Shown one piece after another: positions 24,069-33,603 of a DNA stretch of 41,703 nt. This DNA comes from Akkermansiaceae bacterium. Its GTDB lineage: Bacteria; Verrucomicrobiota; Verrucomicrobiia; Verrucomicrobiales; Akkermansiaceae. How positions within the stretch are numbered: position 1 is the stretch's first letter; every line of letters starts with the position of its first letter. The stretch lies in NCBI GenBank assembly GCA_025354565.1, contig JANXMQ010000057.1:1-41703 (forward strand). The letters run 5' to 3'. The notes under the pieces were generated by a model, which ran no database searches, had not been told where the DNA came from, and saw only the letters and a program-made list of their open reading frames with translations. The translations under genes and the position numbers were made by a program.

Positions 24069-24800
24069 TCACCCAAACGCCGCTTTCAGCCATTCGTCGG
24101 TGGCGGTGATGAGCAGTGGATAGGAAGCCTCATCGAAGGAGTGGCCGGCACCTGGGATTTCCAACAAGCGCTTCTCACACCTCGCGGCCTCGCAAGCATC
24201 ACGACTGTCAGCGACCGGGACGAGATCGTCGGCCTCGCCATGGATCAACAGCCACGGCTGGCTCACGGCAGCGGCAGCGGCGAGGGTATCTCCGAGCAAG
24301 GTTAGATCATCGATGAAGCGGCGGGTGAGCGGGAAATTTTCATCCTCCCACATGCAGTCTTCATCCGGGGTGATCGTAGCAAACTCGCGCTGCACGAACG
24401 CGGCGGTGTGGGTCATGCCTGCAAGAGAGACAAGCACGCGGAGCCGCAGGTCTCTGGCGGCGGTCAACACACCTACGGCACTGCCCATGCTATGGCCCAC
24501 GTAGGCGACGCTCACGTTGTCTGGGACGGCATCGAGCACGGCCTGGAGATCGCCGATTTCCTTGGTGATGCAGCAGTCCCGGAAATTTCCCTCGGACTCG
24601 CCATTTCCCGCGTAGGTAATCCGCAGGCAGGGCCAACCGAGGGCGGCGAGTCCGGTGGCGAGGGCGACGAGTTGCGGGCGGTCCTTGTTGCCGGTTAGGC
24701 CATGGCCGAGGATAACTAACACATCCATGCGAGCAGAGGGATGGAAGCTGTGATCGAGCCTTTCGCCCGGACGGTTGTGGATGGTGCTGTCGGTCATCAT
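24069..24800 (-). CDS. Alpha/beta hydrolase (serine esterase/dipeptidyl-peptidase-like)
   Basis: The 243-residue protein has the alpha/beta-hydrolase layout: oxyanion block VLVILGHGLTGNKDRP, the nucleophile elbow VGHSMGSAVG (S104), the acid region LIHGEADDLVPV and the catalytic histidine in EIPGAGHSFDE. There is no signal peptide, so it is cytosolic; substrate unknown. It lies 12 bases downstream of the 3-hydroxyisobutyrate dehydrogenase family gene and is likely co-transcribed with it. Confidence 0.88.
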   Translation of the reverse strand: MMTDSTIHNRPGERLDHSFHPSARMDVLVILGHGLTGNKDRPQLVALATGLAALGWPCLRITYAGNGESEGNFRDCCITKEIGDLQAVLDAVPDNVSVAYVGHSMGSAVGVLTAARDLRLRVLVSLAGMTHTAAFVQREFATITPDEDCMWEDENFPLTRRFIDDLTLLGDTLAAAAAVSQPWLLIHGEADDLVPVADSRDACEAARCEKRLLEIPGAGHSFDEASYPLLITATDEWLKAAFG

Positions 24801-24812
24801 AGGGAAAAAATG

Positions 24813-25700
24813 TTAGACTCCGGCGCGGTCGGGGAAGGTCAATTCGGCGATGCCGGATTTATCGAGTCCGCCGAGGCCAAGGTCGATCATTTTCCGGTAT
24901 TGTGCCTCGGTGGCATGGGACAGCGGGACCGGAACACCGGCAGCGTGAGCGAGGGCGTTGGCGATGCCGCTGTCCTTGGCAGCGTGGGCAACGGAGAAAT
25001 AGCAATCGTGATCCCGGGCTAGCATGTCGTCGCCATCGGTTTCCAGCACGCGGGAGTTCGCGCCGGTCTGAGCAAACACCTGCTTGAGCGCTTGCAAGTC
25101 CAGCCCGAGCGCCGCACCAAGACCGAGGCCTTCCGCGAGCCCGGCGGTATTGATGTTCATAACCATGTTGACGAGGGCCTTGATTTTCGCCGCATCCCCC
25201 ACCGCGCCGACGTGGCGGGGCGAACTGGAAATATCATTGAAGAGTGGCTCCATTTTTCCAAACACCGCAGCATCCCCTCCGACCATCAGATAGAGCGTGC
25301 CCTGCCGCGCCTGAGTAATGCTCGATGCCATGCACGCCGCCAGGGTCGTTGCCCCCGCAGCAGCGGCAGCTTCCGCCACGGCTTCATGGACGGCGGGGCT
25401 GACGGTGGCGCAATTGATGAATACCTTGCCCGCCGCGTCCTTCAATAGGGATTCCGAGCCGGAGAAAATTTCCCGCATCGCCGCATCATCCGTGACCACC
25501 GTGAATATCACCTCCGCCGCCGCCGTCACCTCCGCCAACGAAGTGGCCGCGAAACAGCCCAGTTCGAGCGCCAAAGAAGCCGCCAACGACTCGTGGTGAT
25601 CGTAAATTGCAGTCACCGGGTAACCCAGATCCGCAAGGCGGCGGGCCATGTTAGCACCCATTCTCCCGACGCCGACAAAACCCACGGACATTTTTTTCAT
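24813..25700 (-). CDS. NAD(P)-dependent 3-hydroxyisobutyrate dehydrogenase family oxidoreductase
   Basis: The 295-residue protein has the N-terminal Rossmann motif VGFVGVGRMGANMARRLADL, the family block VFINCATVSPAVHEAVAEAA (substrate-binding Ser/Thr region), and the catalytic lysine in KIKALVNMVMNINTAGLAEG. Family members oxidise beta-hydroxyacids such as 3-hydroxyisobutyrate or tartronate semialdehyde; the exact substrate is open. In the usual GG-xxS block this protein has ACMASSITQARQGTLY, a variation that may shift specificity. The ATG at 25700 gives the family start; divergent from the tail-specific protease gene with 153 bases between. Confidence 0.88.
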   Translation of the reverse strand: MKKMSVGFVGVGRMGANMARRLADLGYPVTAIYDHHESLAASLALELGCFAATSLAEVTAAAEVIFTVVTDDAAMREIFSGSESLLKDAAGKVFINCATVSPAVHEAVAEAAAAAGATTLAACMASSITQARQGTLYLMVGGDAAVFGKMEPLFNDISSSPRHVGAVGDAAKIKALVNMVMNINTAGLAEGLGLGAALGLDLQALKQVFAQTGANSRVLETDGDDMLARDHDCYFSVAHAAKDSGIANALAHAAGVPVPLSHATEAQYRKMIDLGLGGLDKSGIAELTFPDRAGV

Positions 25701-25853
25701 TGGCCCGATTGTGTCTCTGGGATTTTGCCGACGCAACCTCTAGTTCGGCGAGATGGAATTTTGACCGAGACAAATTCCGAGAACAGAGACAGTTTCCCCG
25801 CGCCGCTTCGTTTTATGAGGACGGCGTCTCTCACCCGCTCATTTCCAACTCCC

Positions 25854-28037
25854 ATGAAACATCCGCTCGCCTCCACCCTTCCCGCCATTTCCCTCAGCGC
25901 CGCCTTGATCTCATGCGCGGGCGCGTTCGGCTTCCGGGGCGCGGACCCGCTCGATGCCAAGGCCACCGATGCCGCCACCACCCAGCTCACCTCGAAGCTC
26001 TTGGAAAGCTCACAATTTTCCCACCAGGTGCTCGACGACTCGCTGGCCAACAAATTCCTCGACCGCTATCTCGACACCCTCGACAGCGGCCACATGCTCT
26101 TCCTCCAGAGCGACCTCACGGAATTCGCCCGCTCGCGTGCCTCTCTCGCTGAGGCCACCCGCAAGGATGGCGACTCCACCCTCGCGCATGTCATCTTCAA
26201 GCGCTTCCTCGAACGCCTCGACCAACGCGTCGCCCACATCTCCGAGTTGTTAGCCGCCGGGAAATTCGACTTTACCGCCGATGAGAAATTTTCCTACGAT
26301 CGCAAGAAAGCCCCCCACCCCGCCGATCTAGCAGCCGCCAAGGCGCTCTGGCTCCAGCAGTTCCGCTACGAATACCTCCAGGAAAAACTCGCCGGGAAAA
26401 AGGACCCGGACATCGCCAAAACTCTCGGCCGCCGCACCTCGCGCATGGCTGAGACCATGCGCAAGCTCGATGACAAAGCGGTGCTCGAAATGTACCTCGA
26501 AGCCCTCGCCCAGACCTATGATCCGCACTCCGACTACATGGGCCCGGAGCAGCTCAAGAGTTTTGAAATCACCATGAACCTCTCCCTAACAGGCATCGGT
26601 GCCACGCTGCAATCCAAGGACGGCTACTGCAAGGTCATGGAACTCGTCCCCGGCGGTCCCGCCGCCCGTAGCGGCTTGATCAAGACCGGCGACCGCATCG
26701 TCGGCGTCTCGCAGAAAGCCGGCGGCGAATTCACCGACCTCGTCGATCTCCCGCTGCCCCAGACCGTGGAACTCATCCGGGGTAAAAAAGGCACCCCCGT
26801 CACCCTCAACATCATCCCCGCCACCGCCACCGACGAGAGTACCCGCAAGACCATCACCATCGTCCGCGAGGAAATCAAACTCGAGGACCAACAGGCCAAG
26901 GCCCAGATCATCGACGTCCCCGCCGCAGACAAACCCCGCCGCATCGGCGTCATCGACCTGCCCGCCTTCTACGCTGGCGAGGGCAACGCCAAAGCCGGCC
27001 CCACCTCCGCCACCGCCGATGTCACCCGCCTCATTGGCAAGCTGAAGAAGGAAAACATCACCGGCCTCATCCTCGACCTCCGTCGCAATGGCGGCGGCTC
27101 GCTCCAAGAAGCGATCGACCTCACCGGCCTCTTCATCCCCTCCGGCCCCGTCGTCCAAACCCGCAACCTCGAAGGCCGCTTGGAAGTCGGCAAAGACCGC
27201 GACAACAGCGTCGCCTACGACGGCCCACTCATCGTCCTCACCAGCCGCCTCAGCGCCTCCGCCTCCGAGATCCTCGCCGGAGCCCTACAAGACTATGGCC
27301 GCGCCTTAATCGTTGGCGATACCTCCACCTTCGGCAAGGGCACCGTCCAGACCATCGTCCCCCTCTCCCGCATCATGCAAAGCGAGGGCCTCGTCCCCGG
27401 CTCGGATCCCGGCGCGTTGAAAGTCACCATCAGCAAATTCTACCGACCCAGCGGCAAGTCCACCCAGCTTGAAGGCGTCAAGGCCGACATCGTCATTCCC
27501 TCCCTCACCGACATTCCAGAAATCGGCGAGTCCGACCTCGGCAATCCTCTCCCTTGGGACACCATCGCCGCCGCCAAATTCACCCCCGTCGATCGCGTCA
27601 CCCCCAGCCTCCCCACCCTCCGCGAGAGCTCCAGCAAGCGCACCGCCAAAGACCCAGACTTCGCCAGCCTCAAGTCCGACATCGACCGCTACCGCAAAAT
27701 GCGCGACGACAAAACCGTCTCCCTCAACGAAGCCACCCGCCGCCAAGAAAAGGCCGACCTGGAGGCCCGCAACGCCGCCGCCAAAAAAGAACGCCTCGCC
27801 CGTGGCACCAAGCCCCCCGCCGCTTACCAAGTCACCCTCCAAACCCTCTCCACCCCCGGCCCCGGCGAGCCCGTGAAACCCAAAGCCCCCATCCCAGACC
27901 CGGACGCCGATCCAGAAGAAGCCGCCCTCGAAGCCTCCGCCCTCCCCGCCGACGACATCATCCTCCGCGAAGCCGAGAACATCCTCCTCGACTACTCCAA
28001 CCTCCTCACCGGCCAACCCGTCCTCACCCACGGCTGA
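25854..28037 (+). CDS. Carboxy-terminal (tail-specific) processing protease, Prc/Tsp type
   Basis: The 727-residue protein starts with an export signal whose end, LISC (C21), fits a lipobox, so it may be an envelope lipoprotein. It has the Tsp N-terminal domain (to about 240), a PDZ domain (about 240-330, with MELVPGGPAARSGLIKTGDR), the S41 peptidase domain with the catalytic serine in SASASEI (467-471) and lysine K495 in TFGKGT, and the Tsp C-terminal domain rich in Arg and Lys. It degrades or trims misfolded periplasmic proteins from the C-terminus. The ATG at 25854 is chosen because the upstream extension is not a signal peptide and overlaps the divergent promoter region. Confidence 0.92.
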   Translation: MKHPLASTLPAISLSAALISCAGAFGFRGADPLDAKATDAATTQLTSKLLESSQFSHQVLDDSLANKFLDRYLDTLDSGHMLFLQSDLTEFARSRASLAEATRKDGDSTLAHVIFKRFLERLDQRVAHISELLAAGKFDFTADEKFSYDRKKAPHPADLAAAKALWLQQFRYEYLQEKLAGKKDPDIAKTLGRRTSRMAETMRKLDDKAVLEMYLEALAQTYDPHSDYMGPEQLKSFEITMNLSLTGIGATLQSKDGYCKVMELVPGGPAARSGLIKTGDRIVGVSQKAGGEFTDLVDLPLPQTVELIRGKKGTPVTLNIIPATATDESTRKTITIVREEIKLEDQQAKAQIIDVPAADKPRRIGVIDLPAFYAGEGNAKAGPTSATADVTRLIGKLKKENITGLILDLRRNGGGSLQEAIDLTGLFIPSGPVVQTRNLEGRLEVGKDRDNSVAYDGPLIVLTSRLSASASEILAGALQDYGRALIVGDTSTFGKGTVQTIVPLSRIMQSEGLVPGSDPGALKVTISKFYRPSGKSTQLEGVKADIVIPSLTDIPEIGESDLGNPLPWDTIAAAKFTPVDRVTPSLPTLRESSSKRTAKDPDFASLKSDIDRYRKMRDDKTVSLNEATRRQEKADLEARNAAAKKERLARGTKPPAAYQVTLQTLSTPGPGEPVKPKAPIPDPDADPEEAALEASALPADDIILREAENILLDYSNLLTGQPVLTHG

Positions 28038-28323
28038 GACCAGCTTGTTAGTCCGGCTGCGGAGCTTCATGACGAAAGGCGCACCTGAAGTCGTAGCTGT
28101 GTCTCGGGCGGGAAGCTTTGACTCATTGAAATTCAATATTTTTATCTATCAGCAAACAAGAACTGAATGCGTATTTACAAGGATTCATAGCCTCCTGTGA
28201 GACGCACCGCAGTAGCGACTGATAGGGCACAACAAGGAGTGCCGCCTTGCTGTTGCTTTTCCTAGGTAGTCTGCTGCCGGGTGATGCCATCTCGATCTGT
28301 GATTTTGAAATTGCTCCCGCGAT
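28038..28323. other. Intergenic stretch downstream of the tail-specific protease
   Basis: No gene is visible. A weak stem occurs at 28226-28243 (GGCAC with GTGCC). Confidence 0.4.
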
Positions 28324-28373
28324 GGCGGTGTTCGGTGAAGACTGGGGTTTTGCGGCGACCGAAGATCACCGCC
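28324..28373. repeat. Long imperfect hairpin
   Basis: GGCGGTGTTCGGT (28324-28336) pairs with ACCGAA (28358-28363) and CACCGCC (28367-28373), with a three-base bulge. It is non-coding and next to a terminator, so it may be a structured RNA end or an interspersed repeat. Confidence 0.45.
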
Positions 28374-28378
28374 ACGAC

Positions 28379-28415
28379 GAAAAAGCCGGACAGGTTTCCC
28401 TGTCCGGCCTTTTTG
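28379..28415. terminator. Bidirectional rho-independent terminator
   Basis: A perfect 10-bp stem, GCCGGACAGG (28385-28394) with CCTGTCCGGC (28399-28408), and a 4-base loop is flanked by an A run on the left and a T run on the right, so it works on both strands. It ends rpsA transcription (minus) and that of the tail-specific protease (plus). Confidence 0.85.
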
Positions 28416-28423
28416 AATGGTGG

Positions 28424-28440
28424 GTGGGCGAGACGCCCAC
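28424..28440. repeat. Short GC hairpin after rpsA
   Basis: GTGGGCG (28424-28430) and CGCCCAC (28434-28440) form a perfect 7-bp stem with a 3-base loop, 9 bases past the rpsA stop. It resembles small interspersed palindromes but no second copy was seen in this window. Confidence 0.45.
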
Positions 28441-28449
28441 GCTCCTTGA

Positions 28450-30159
28450 TTAATCTTCCTGACCTGGGCTCCAGTCTTCGGAGGCGGCGGCAGCGAGGTT
28501 GAACGCTTGTTCGAGACCGACCATCTCGGAAGATGGACGAAGGCTCTCGAAGCTGGCACTTTCCTTTTTCAATTGGTCATCGGAGTAACCGACAGCCTTG
28601 ATGGAGAGTCCGATGCGGCGCTCGACCTTATCGACCTTGATGACACGGGCTTCGATCTCTTCGCCGACCTTGATGATGTCCTTGACCTTTTCCACGTGGT
28701 CTTCGCTGAGTTGCGAAATGTGGATGAGGCCGTCGATGTCACCGTCGAGGCTGATGAAGGCGCCGAACGATGCGATCTTGGCAACGGTGCCTTTGACGAG
28801 GTCGCCGACCTTGAAGCGGTTGTCGATGAGGCTCCATGGGTCGCCTTCGGTTTGTTTGATACCGAGGGAAACGCGTTGGTTTGCCTTGTCGATGGCAAGC
28901 ACGATGGCTTCCACTTCGTCGTTCTTTTTGAGAACTTCGGATGGGTGGTTGATCTTGCGGGTCCAGGACATGTCCGAGACGTGGATCATCCCATCGATGC
29001 CTTCTTCGAGTTCCACGAACGCACCGTAAGCGGTGAGGTTACGGACCGGGCCCTTGATGGTAGCGCCGACAGGATAGCGCATTTCAATTTCATCCCATGG
29101 GTTGGAATCGAGCTGACGCACGCCGAGGGAGATTTTCTGTTCCTCAATGCTGATGCCGAGAACGACGGCCTTGATTTCCTGGCCGATTTCCAAAACATCG
29201 GACGGACGAGTGATGCGCTTGACCCAACTGAGTTCGGAAACATGCACGAGGCCTTCGACGCCGCGCTCGATTTCGATGAACGCGCCGTATGGAAGAAGCT
29301 TGGTGACACGGCCCTTGACGTTGTGACCGATCGGGTATTTCCGCTCGATGTCTTCCCACGGGTTCTCGGACATTTGCTTGAGGCCGAGCGAAACGCGCTC
29401 TTTCTCTTTGTCCACGTCGAGGATGACGACATCGACAGCTTGGCCGATGTGAAGAAGCTCGGAAGGATGGTTGATGCGGCCCCACGACATGTCGGTGATG
29501 TGGAGGAGTCCGTCCATGCCTTGGAGATCGACGAAGGCACCGAAGTCGGTGATGTTCTTGATCGCGCCGGTGACCTTGTCGCCGATTTTGACACCGGAGA
29601 GGAAAGTTTGACGCAGCTCGGAACGCTCTGCCTCGATGACTTCGCGGCGGGAAATAACGATGTTTTTACGCTCGTCGTTGATTTTAACGATTTTGAATTC
29701 GTAAACGTTGCCAACGTATTCGTTGAGATCTTTCGGTGGGATGATGTCCACTTGGGAGCCGGGAAGGAAGGCTTCGACGCCGACATTGACGGTGAGTCCG
29801 CCTTTGACGACTCCTTTGACCTTGCCGCGGACAAGACCGCCGTCTTGGAAGACTTTGACAATTTTTTCCCAGTTTTGTTTGTGGGCGGCTTTCTCTTTGG
29901 ACAGGACGACCATGCCCTCGTCGTTTTCGAGTTTCTCGAGAAGCACTTCGATTTCGTCGCCGACTTCGATTTCTTCATCCTCGAACTCATTCGATGGGAT
30001 GGCTCCTTCGGATTTGTAGCCGATATCTACAAGAACGACTTGGGGGCGGATTTCGAGAATCGTGCCCTTGACGATCGATCCCGCGTTGAATTCGCGAAAT
30101 TTGGAATCGATGAGGTCGTTCAGTTCTTTGTTCGTGGGTTCCGCGCATGCGTAAGCCAT
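28450..30159 (-). CDS. rpsA: 30S ribosomal protein S1
   Basis: The 569-residue protein contains six S1 RNA-binding domains (about 28-92, 110-172, 190-260, 275-347, 362-434 and 449-520). The later ones are recognisable by repeats such as NITDFGAFVDLQGMDGLLHI, LLPYGAFIEIERGVEGLVHV and LTAYGAFVELEEGIDGMIHV with VSDMSW. The first two are divergent and bind the ribosome in known S1 proteins. A flexible acidic tail ends in SPGQED. It helps load mRNA on the 30S subunit, which may matter especially here because Shine-Dalgarno sites are nearly absent. The ATG at 30159 (MAYACAEPTNKELN) is preferred over an upstream in-frame start that adds an unrelated leader. Strong terminator follows. Confidence 0.95.
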   Translation of the reverse strand: MAYACAEPTNKELNDLIDSKFREFNAGSIVKGTILEIRPQVVLVDIGYKSEGAIPSNEFEDEEIEVGDEIEVLLEKLENDEGMVVLSKEKAAHKQNWEKIVKVFQDGGLVRGKVKGVVKGGLTVNVGVEAFLPGSQVDIIPPKDLNEYVGNVYEFKIVKINDERKNIVISRREVIEAERSELRQTFLSGVKIGDKVTGAIKNITDFGAFVDLQGMDGLLHITDMSWGRINHPSELLHIGQAVDVVILDVDKEKERVSLGLKQMSENPWEDIERKYPIGHNVKGRVTKLLPYGAFIEIERGVEGLVHVSELSWVKRITRPSDVLEIGQEIKAVVLGISIEEQKISLGVRQLDSNPWDEIEMRYPVGATIKGPVRNLTAYGAFVELEEGIDGMIHVSDMSWTRKINHPSEVLKKNDEVEAIVLAIDKANQRVSLGIKQTEGDPWSLIDNRFKVGDLVKGTVAKIASFGAFISLDGDIDGLIHISQLSEDHVEKVKDIIKVGEEIEARVIKVDKVERRIGLSIKAVGYSDDQLKKESASFESLRPSSEMVGLEQAFNLAAAASEDWSPGQED

Positions 30160-30470
30160 ATGTTTACTTGGTTTGGGGTTGTGTTGTTGGTTCGTTTTCC
30201 TTCTGACATTTGCCCCGGAAAGTGGAAATACTGACAGACACCGGGGCGCCAACCGTCTGCCAGCAAAAAGAAAAACGGACGCCGAAACTAGGGGGCTCAC
30301 CCAGTATGGCAAGGCCAAAGGAACTTGTTTTCAGCAAAATCCATCCGGACGCCAGGAAATCCCTCGCGGCAGCCTGCGGATTCGTTGGATTCAGGTCGTT
30401 TGCGGGGCGCAAAGAGCAGGCCGAGGAAGTTCAAAACTGGAGCGATCAACAGGCACCTGATGCACTCCGC
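30160..30470. other. Intergenic stretch upstream of rpsA
   Basis: It should hold the rpsA promoter and leader and the end of the membrane-protein transcript. I found no gene, strong hairpin or riboswitch in it. Confidence 0.4.
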
Positions 30471-30995
30471 TCACCGGTGCATTTTCAACGCCGCGATCCC
30501 GCCAAACACGACCATCGCCACAACCGCCACGAAATAGAGCACAAACATCGCCAAGACCAGAATCCCGAGAAATTTCCAAAACGAGCGCTGCTGGCCCAGC
30601 GCATTGACCAGATCCTGCTGGCTACCGGTCATCAGCAAGTCACCGATACGGCTGGCGTAATTCCACAGCTTCAGCGCGGGATAAATGTAAACGATGGATA
30701 GAACGCCGTATAATATCGCGATCATTGTTCCCATCATCCCCGATAACATCGGTGCCGCTCCCGGCGCAGCACCAGGTATAGCGGAAAGCCTGCTCATTTG
30801 CGAACCAGCGAGGGCGATCACCACCGCCAGCAGCAACATCATTCCCGCGCCGAAAAACATCAGCACGGACATAAACCGCACCCATGGCTTCGTGCCTGCC
30901 AATTGCTGGAGAACAGCTTGGGAAACTTGGGAGTCAAGGGCAGGGCCAGCCTCCTGAGCGGTCGTGCTAGGAGAGGCATACGGGTCATTTTGCAT
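30471..30995 (-). CDS. DUF5362-like membrane protein
   Basis: The 174-residue protein begins MQNDPYASPSTTAQEAGPAL, then has the conserved LAGTKPWVRFMSVLMFFGAG leading into a first membrane helix. There are about four helices in all, ending with QQRSFWKFLGILVLAMFVLY. The NPYASP-like start, TKPWVRF and QKSFWKF blocks are those of an uncharacterised integral membrane family (DUF5362-like) common in Verrucomicrobia and Planctomycetes. Inner membrane; function unknown. The ATG at 30995 matches the family start; it is divergent from the MoxR operon. Confidence 0.7.
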   Translation of the reverse strand: MQNDPYASPSTTAQEAGPALDSQVSQAVLQQLAGTKPWVRFMSVLMFFGAGMMLLLAVVIALAGSQMSRLSAIPGAAPGAAPMLSGMMGTMIAILYGVLSIVYIYPALKLWNYASRIGDLLMTGSQQDLVNALGQQRSFWKFLGILVLAMFVLYFVAVVAMVVFGGIAALKMHR

Positions 30996-31176
30996 GATTT
31001 GAAAGCTCTCAAATCGACGCGAAGGTAACAAGCTGCGTTTCACGCTCGCGTCGCACGAGACCCAAGAACCGACGCATCCACCTACCCCCGCCTTGCCGCC
31101 ACGGGACAAATTTCTGAGAGATCAAATGAAAGCCTCGACGAGCACCATCCGGCACGTTGGAATCATACACCAAACC

Positions 31177-32112
31177 ATGATTGTTTCAGAAATCGCATCC
31201 CGCTTGGAAACCGCTGTTTGTTCGGTGGTGCGCGGCCAATCCGAGGTAGTCCGCCGCGTGCTCGCCTGCTTGATTTCCGGCGGCCATGTCCTGCTGGAAG
31301 ATTTCCCTGGTACTGGAAAAACAACGCTCGCCAAGGCAATCGCCAAGTCGATCAGCGGCACAGTTTTTAAGCGTGTGCAGTTTACCCCAGACCTGCTGCC
31401 ATCCGACATCCTCGGGATCTCCGTGCTCGATCCTCGCACTCAGGAATTCCGGTTTCATCCAGGCCCAGTTTTCACAGACATACTTCTTGCTGACGAAATC
31501 AATCGCGCCTCACCGCGCACCCAAAGCGCATTGTTAGAGGCGATGGGTGAGCGGCAGGCAACCATCGAAGGACAGCGCTATGATCTTGATGGACTCTTCT
31601 TTGTCATCGCCACTCAGAACCCGGTGGAGTTTCGTGGCACCTATCCTTTGCCGGAAGCGCAGATGGACCGTTTTGCCATTCAGTGCACGCTGGGCTACGT
31701 CAGTGCCGCCGAGGAAGCCTCCATTCTATCAGACCAAGCGCATGCCCATCCGGTGGACACTCTAGCAGCCGCCGTCTCCCGTGAGGAAATTCTCGAGCTG
31801 ATGGCCGCCGCGCGTCGCGTCCGCTTCAGCGAGGAGCTCCGCCACTACGTCGTTGCGTTGGTGAGCGCGACGCGCGGTCATCCGGCAATCCAGTTAGCCG
31901 CCAGTCCGCGGGCCTCTCTGGCTTTAATGAAAGTTTCCCAAGCGCTCGCCTTGTTTGAGGGCAAAGATTTTGTTTCACCCGAACTGATTCAATCGGTCGC
32001 TGCCGATGTGATCGCCCACCGGATGGTGCTCGCACCAGAAGCCAAATATGCGGGTGCGAACGCCCGACAAATCGTTGCAGACCTCATTGATCAAATACCG
32101 GTTCCCGCATAG
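31177..32112 (+). CDS. MoxR-family AAA ATPase
   Basis: The 311-residue protein has SVVRGQSEVVRRVLACLISG, Walker A in LLEDFPGTGKTTLAKAIAKS, Walker B and sensor motifs in LLADEINRASPRTQSALLEA, MGERQATIEG and FFVIATQNPVEFRGTYPLPE, the signature of the MoxR group. MoxR ATPases act as chaperone-like remodelers, usually with DUF58 and VWA proteins. The start at 31177 aligns with the family; ATGs at 31126 and 31093 are in frame, and the former has a weak GAGAG upstream. It is the first gene of a three-gene unit (8 bases to the next gene). Confidence 0.92.
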   Translation: MIVSEIASRLETAVCSVVRGQSEVVRRVLACLISGGHVLLEDFPGTGKTTLAKAIAKSISGTVFKRVQFTPDLLPSDILGISVLDPRTQEFRFHPGPVFTDILLADEINRASPRTQSALLEAMGERQATIEGQRYDLDGLFFVIATQNPVEFRGTYPLPEAQMDRFAIQCTLGYVSAAEEASILSDQAHAHPVDTLAAAVSREEILELMAAARRVRFSEELRHYVVALVSATRGHPAIQLAASPRASLALMKVSQALALFEGKDFVSPELIQSVAADVIAHRMVLAPEAKYAGANARQIVADLIDQIPVPA

Positions 32113-32120
32113 AATCCATT

Positions 32121-33527
32121 GTGATGAGTGTGCAATCTCCAGCGACCGGCGAGCTGCTAACTGAACAGCGCGGGCGCTTGAATCGCTGGCTGCATTGGAT
32201 CTACTTCAAGACTGCCGGTCTCCATTTTTTCGTCGCTCGTCGATTAAAGCCTGCCGGCACAGCCCTTGGATTAGTCTTTGTGCTGGCCACCTTTCTCGCC
32301 ATCAGCCGCGACAGCCATGCAGTCTATCAGCTTCTATCATTGAGCTTGGGAATGATGATCATCGCCGGGCCATGGGCATTCATCCGGCGCGCTTCTGTGG
32401 AGGCAAAAAGAGAGCTGCCACGCTATGCCACCGTCGGCGAGCCCCTGCGCTACTCGGTCCAAGTGTGGCAAGATGGCAAAAAATTTCTAAGTCGTGCCTC
32501 CCTCGCCGAATCCGTGCCCGATCCGCGGCCGAGTCTTGAGGATTTTTCACGATTGAAAGAACCCGGAGAGGAGGAGCGCAATGGGTTTGACCGCACTCTC
32601 GCCTATTTCCGCTGGCAATGGCTGATGATGAGGAACCGCCTATTTGACGGTGGATTTTCTGCGGTGGATCTCAACCTCAAGCGAGGACAGCACACGAGGG
32701 TTTTCATCGAGCTCACTCCGCTGCGCCGGGGCGTCATCCGGCTGGATGATCTCCGCGTGCTACTCCCCGATCCATTCGGAGTGTTCCAAAGGTGCCGTAA
32801 AGTAAATGCGCCGGACGCCACCTTCACCGCCCTGCCGCGCCGCTACCCACTGCCTCCCATCGAGCTGCCCGGCAGTGCAGCGTTTAAAATCACAGGGGAG
32901 GCTAACACTAACACCATTGGCAGCTCCGGCGAATTTGTAGGGGTTCGCGATTATCGCCCGGGGGATCCATTTCGGCAAATCCATTGGAAAAGCTGGGCAC
33001 GCACCGGACGGCCGATCGTAAAAGAGTTAGAGCATACCTACTATCCTCGCTACGGGTTGATCTTGGACACCTTGTCTTGCGATCGCACCGACCAGCAATT
33101 CGAAGAAGCAGTCTCAGTCGCTGCATCATTCGCCGCATCCATCGACACCAGCGACTCGTTGCTCGATTTGATGTTCATCAAAAACCACGCTCACATTGTC
33201 ACTGCCGGACGTGGGCTAGAACGAGCGGAAAAGCTGCTAGAAGTATTGGCTGGCGTCACTTCTGAGAGATCCAACCAATATGCGTCGCTCGCCCGTTTGG
33301 TCATGCGCCATCGGGACGACCTCACGTCTTGCTTGGTAATTTTCAATGGCTGGAATGAATCAAAAGCGGCTTTTTTAACCATGCTTACTTCCCAAGGCAT
33401 CATTTGTGCACCGTTAGTCATCGGCCAAGGCACGGCACCCGCAGGAATGCCCGGACATTGGATTGAATCTGGAAACATCGCGCACGATCTCCGCCGGCTA
33501 CCTAACAAACTTTTAACCTCCATTTAG
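32121..33527 (+). CDS. DUF58 domain protein
   Basis: The 468-residue protein has two membrane helices near the N-terminus (about 45-90, GTALGLVFVLATFLAI and LLSLSLGMMIIAGPWAFI), then a beta-rich region (LTPLRRGVIRLDDLRVLLPD) and the DUF58 core FVGVRDYRPGDPFRQIHWKS then WARTG, followed by a VWA-like region. DUF58 proteins are regularly encoded between MoxR and a transglutaminase-like protein, and are thought to work with the ATPase on an envelope target; the activity is unknown. Start ATG at 32121 (a second ATG follows directly). It is 8 bases after the MoxR stop. Confidence 0.9.
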   Translation: MMSVQSPATGELLTEQRGRLNRWLHWIYFKTAGLHFFVARRLKPAGTALGLVFVLATFLAISRDSHAVYQLLSLSLGMMIIAGPWAFIRRASVEAKRELPRYATVGEPLRYSVQVWQDGKKFLSRASLAESVPDPRPSLEDFSRLKEPGEEERNGFDRTLAYFRWQWLMMRNRLFDGGFSAVDLNLKRGQHTRVFIELTPLRRGVIRLDDLRVLLPDPFGVFQRCRKVNAPDATFTALPRRYPLPPIELPGSAAFKITGEANTNTIGSSGEFVGVRDYRPGDPFRQIHWKSWARTGRPIVKELEHTYYPRYGLILDTLSCDRTDQQFEEAVSVAASFAASIDTSDSLLDLMFIKNHAHIVTAGRGLERAEKLLEVLAGVTSERSNQYASLARLVMRHRDDLTSCLVIFNGWNESKAAFLTMLTSQGIICAPLVIGQGTAPAGMPGHWIESGNIAHDLRRLPNKLLTSI

Positions 33528-33603
33528 AACTCCCCATCCTATCAACCCAATCTACCCACCTCCCCGCTTCCTGCTCGGCGCATCGCTCCTTTTTTGGGGA
33601 GCG

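Noticed and set aside
27306-28136. A glycine-rich 276-codon frame antisense to the tail-specific protease
   Set aside because: Its Gly/Val richness is the complement of Ala/Pro/Thr codons of the real gene.
28507-30234. A 575-codon open frame antisense to rpsA
   Set aside because: It mirrors the codon bias of rpsA on the other strand, is extremely acidic and repeats with the S1 domains. The minus-strand product is an unmistakable S1 protein.
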